Of a stretch of 32,720 nt of DNA, positions 31,364 through 32,720 are shown in pieces (the first letter of the stretch is position 1; each line of letters starts with the position of its first letter). Both the position numbers and the translations under genes were made by a program. Origin of the DNA: Desulfobacterales bacterium (GTDB lineage Bacteria > Desulfobacterota > Desulfobacteria > Desulfobacterales > SpSt-501); assembly GCA_025454255.1 (NCBI GenBank), contig JALOOU010000030.1, positions 1-32,720 on the forward strand. Reading direction: 5' to 3'. The notes under the pieces were generated by a model that saw only the letters and a list, made by a program, of their open reading frames with translations, searched no databases and was not told the DNA's origin.

Positions 31364-32281
31364 TCAATGAACCCGGATGCGCGGGTCTAAAAAGGCGTTC
31401 AGGAGGTCCGCGAAAAAGGTCAACACCACATAGAACATGGAAACCATCAGCACAATCGCCTGCACCATCGGCAGATCCGAGCGGGCGATGGACTGATATC
31501 CCAGGAAGCCCACCCCGTTGATGGCAAAGACGGTCTCGATGACGAGCGAGCCCCCCAGCATGAAGCCGAACTGCACCGCGGCCAGGGAGACCACCGGGAT
31601 GATGGCATTGCGCAGGGCATGCTTGAAGAGGACGCTTGCCGGCCGAAGCCCTTTGGCGCGGGCGGTGCGGATGTAGTCGGATGCCAGCACCTCGATCATG
31701 CCGGAGCGGGTCAGGCGCATGAAGGCCGGGGTGGCGTAGTAGCCGAGCGCGATGGCGGGCAGGATGAAATGCCGCCAGGTGTCGCTGCCCGAAATCGGCA
31801 GCGTGCGCAGCATCACCCCGAACACGATGATCAGGGCGAGGCCGAAGAAGAACGAGGGCATCGCCTGGCCGAGAACCGAAATGGTCAGCGCCAGCCGGTC
31901 GATCCAGCTGTTCGGCCGGACGGCGGCGAGAACACCCAAGGGGATCGCCAGCGCGACGGCGAACACCAGGGCGCAGCCGCCCAGGGTCAGGGTGACCCCC
32001 AGGCGGCCGCCGATGATCGCGCTGACCGGCTGCTTGAAATAGGGGGACTCGCCGAAGTCCCCCTGCAGGGCGCGGGCGATCCAGTGGGCGTATTGCACCA
32101 GCAGGGGCTTGTCCAGGCCGTACTGTTCGCGCACGAAGGCAATCTGGGACTCGGTGGCGCTCTCGCCCGCGAGCGCCGCCGCCGGGTCCCCGGTCAGCTT
32201 CAAGAGCAGGAAGCTCATGAATGAGACCGTGGCGGCGACGAGCGCGGCCACCAACAGGCGTTTAAGGGTATACGCAAGCAT
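31364..32281 (-). CDS. Peptide ABC transporter permease (DppB/OppB type)
   Basis: A 305-residue inner-membrane permease with the DppB layout. It has a first helix (about residues 9-29) with the KRLLVAALVAATVSFMSFLL core, then GDPAAALAG and REQYGLDKPLLVQY, which are typical DppB landmarks. Five more helices include the EAA-type loop DYIRTARAKGL. It forms the translocation pore with the DppC-like permease. The start codon is ATG at 32281 with a weak ribosome binding site. A strong hairpin lies between it and the upstream binding-protein gene, a common way to make the binding protein more abundant than the membrane parts. Confidence 0.93.
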   Translation of the reverse strand: MLAYTLKRLLVAALVAATVSFMSFLLLKLTGDPAAALAGESATESQIAFVREQYGLDKPLLVQYAHWIARALQGDFGESPYFKQPVSAIIGGRLGVTLTLGGCALVFAVALAIPLGVLAAVRPNSWIDRLALTISVLGQAMPSFFFGLALIIVFGVMLRTLPISGSDTWRHFILPAIALGYYATPAFMRLTRSGMIEVLASDYIRTARAKGLRPASVLFKHALRNAIIPVVSLAAVQFGFMLGGSLVIETVFAINGVGFLGYQSIARSDLPMVQAIVLMVSMFYVVLTFFADLLNAFLDPRIRVH

Positions 32282-32303
32282 CAGCCAAACCGAAATCGAC
32301 GCC

Positions 32304-32339
32304 GCTGGAGGGCGCCGTTGCCAAGGCGCCCGCTCCAGC
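32304..32339 (-). other. Intercistronic hairpin between binding-protein and permease genes
   Basis: GCTGGAG (32304-32310) pairs with CTCCAGC (32333-32339), and GGCGCC (32311-32316) pairs with GGCGCC (32325-32330) around an eight-base loop with a small bulge. There is no clear T run on the minus-strand side. This resembles hairpins that stabilise the upstream binding-protein mRNA or cause partial termination in ABC importer operons. Confidence 0.55.
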
Positions 32340-32400
32340 CTTTCAGCCAGGTGAAGGCGGGGCCGGCCCGACCCGGCCGCCGCCCGCTTGGGTCACTGCC

Positions 32401-32720
32401 CTATTTCCACTTCGTCAGGAAAAAGCGGGGCACCGCATCCACGTGCGGCGTGAAATCCAGGTCCTTCGTGAACGCGTAGTTGGCGACATAGGAAAACAGG
32501 GGCGCCCAGTAGGCCTGCTCCGCGATGCGCTGGAGCGCCTTCGAGTAGGCCGCTTTGCGGACCGCGGGATCCACGCTGGTGTCCCCTTCGATCAGCCAGT
32601 CGCGCACCTGAGGGTCGCGGGCGAAATCGACCTTCTCGAACTTGAAATAGTGCCCGGTGATGGCGGACATGTCGTTCATGCCGTAGGAGCCCCAGGTCAT
32701 CTTGAAAAACGGGGTCTGGT
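32401..32720 (-). CDS. Peptide ABC transporter substrate-binding protein (C-terminal part)
   Basis: The C-terminal 106 residues of a family 5 extracellular solute-binding protein, cut by the window edge. The order gene, then DppB, DppC, DppD, DppF is classic. Typical family landmarks are the helix DPAVRKAAYSKALQRIAEQA with its YSKALQRIAEQAYW core, then the APLFSYVANYAFTKDLDF segment and a short C-terminus. In the intact protein a signal peptide and a periplasmic two-lobed fold that binds peptides, nickel or glycosides would be expected; which ligand cannot be told from this fragment. The frame is open to the window end. Confidence 0.87.
   Translation of the reverse strand, partial: QTPFFKMTWGSYGMNDMSAITGHYFKFEKVDFARDPQVRDWLIEGDTSVDPAVRKAAYSKALQRIAEQAYWAPLFSYVANYAFTKDLDFTPHVDAVPRFFLTKWK

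Noticed and set aside
1..32720. CRISPR arrays, rRNA, tRNA, insertion sequences or prophage genes
   Set aside because: No regularly spaced repeats, no cloverleaf-like or rRNA-like stretches and no transposase, integrase or phage proteins were seen on either strand.

Overview
The window is a GC-rich bacterial chromosome segment with tight, mostly unidirectional gene blocks. It most likely comes from a deltaproteobacterium (Desulfobacterota or a relative). The clues are an AhpD-like protein with an in-frame TGA at the resolving-cysteine position, an archaeal-type membrane LonB, several HDOD/HD signalling proteins, a stand-alone NrdD-type zinc domain and frequent GTG/TTG starts. No rRNA, tRNA, CRISPR array, integrase or transposase was seen. 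The taxonomic call is inference from gene content, not from a marker gene.

Layout. (1) 2-1680, plus strand: the end of a TonB energy-transduction operon (exbB-like partial, exbD-like, tonB-like). (2) 1729-5827, minus strand: a beta-CASP metallo-beta-lactamase RNase, an MFS carrier, an AhpD-like selenoprotein and a DUF502 membrane protein. (3) 6074-6943, plus: a membrane-anchored NERD-domain protein. (4) 6940-12062, minus: AsmA-family protein, LEA-type-2 lipoprotein, YchF-like NTPase with an altered P-loop and an oversized FabH-like ketosynthase. (5) 12063-12553: an AT-richer intergenic segment with a MITE-like repeat and a good promoter, feeding a small NrdD-type zinc protein (12554-12889) that ends in a candidate terminator. 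(6) 12972-17726: a multi-S1-domain protein (minus), an HtpX-like membrane protease (plus), then on the minus strand a class IV aminotransferase, thioredoxin reductase and a 63-residue cysteine-rich protein. (7) 18225-24611, plus: an orphan GspE/PilB-type ATPase with a MshEN-like N-terminus, an HDOD protein, an unrecognised 394-residue protein and a LonB-type protease, all tightly spaced. (8) 24690-26150, minus: a PepD-type dipeptidase. (9) 26341-28492, plus: a second HDOD protein and a SpoT-like HD-domain protein. (10) 28506-32720, minus: a dipeptide/oligopeptide ABC importer with its substrate-binding protein cut by the window edge.

How the parts may work together. The first and last blocks serve envelope transport. 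The AhpD-like selenoprotein, thioredoxin reductase and cysteine-rich protein suggest thiol redox chemistry. The most unusual region is 18225-28492, where a possibly c-di-GMP-responsive motor-type ATPase, two HDOD proteins, a RelA/SpoT-type HD domain and a membrane LonB lie together without any pilus or secretion genes. That looks like a signalling or regulated-proteolysis module whose function cannot be assigned from sequence alone.
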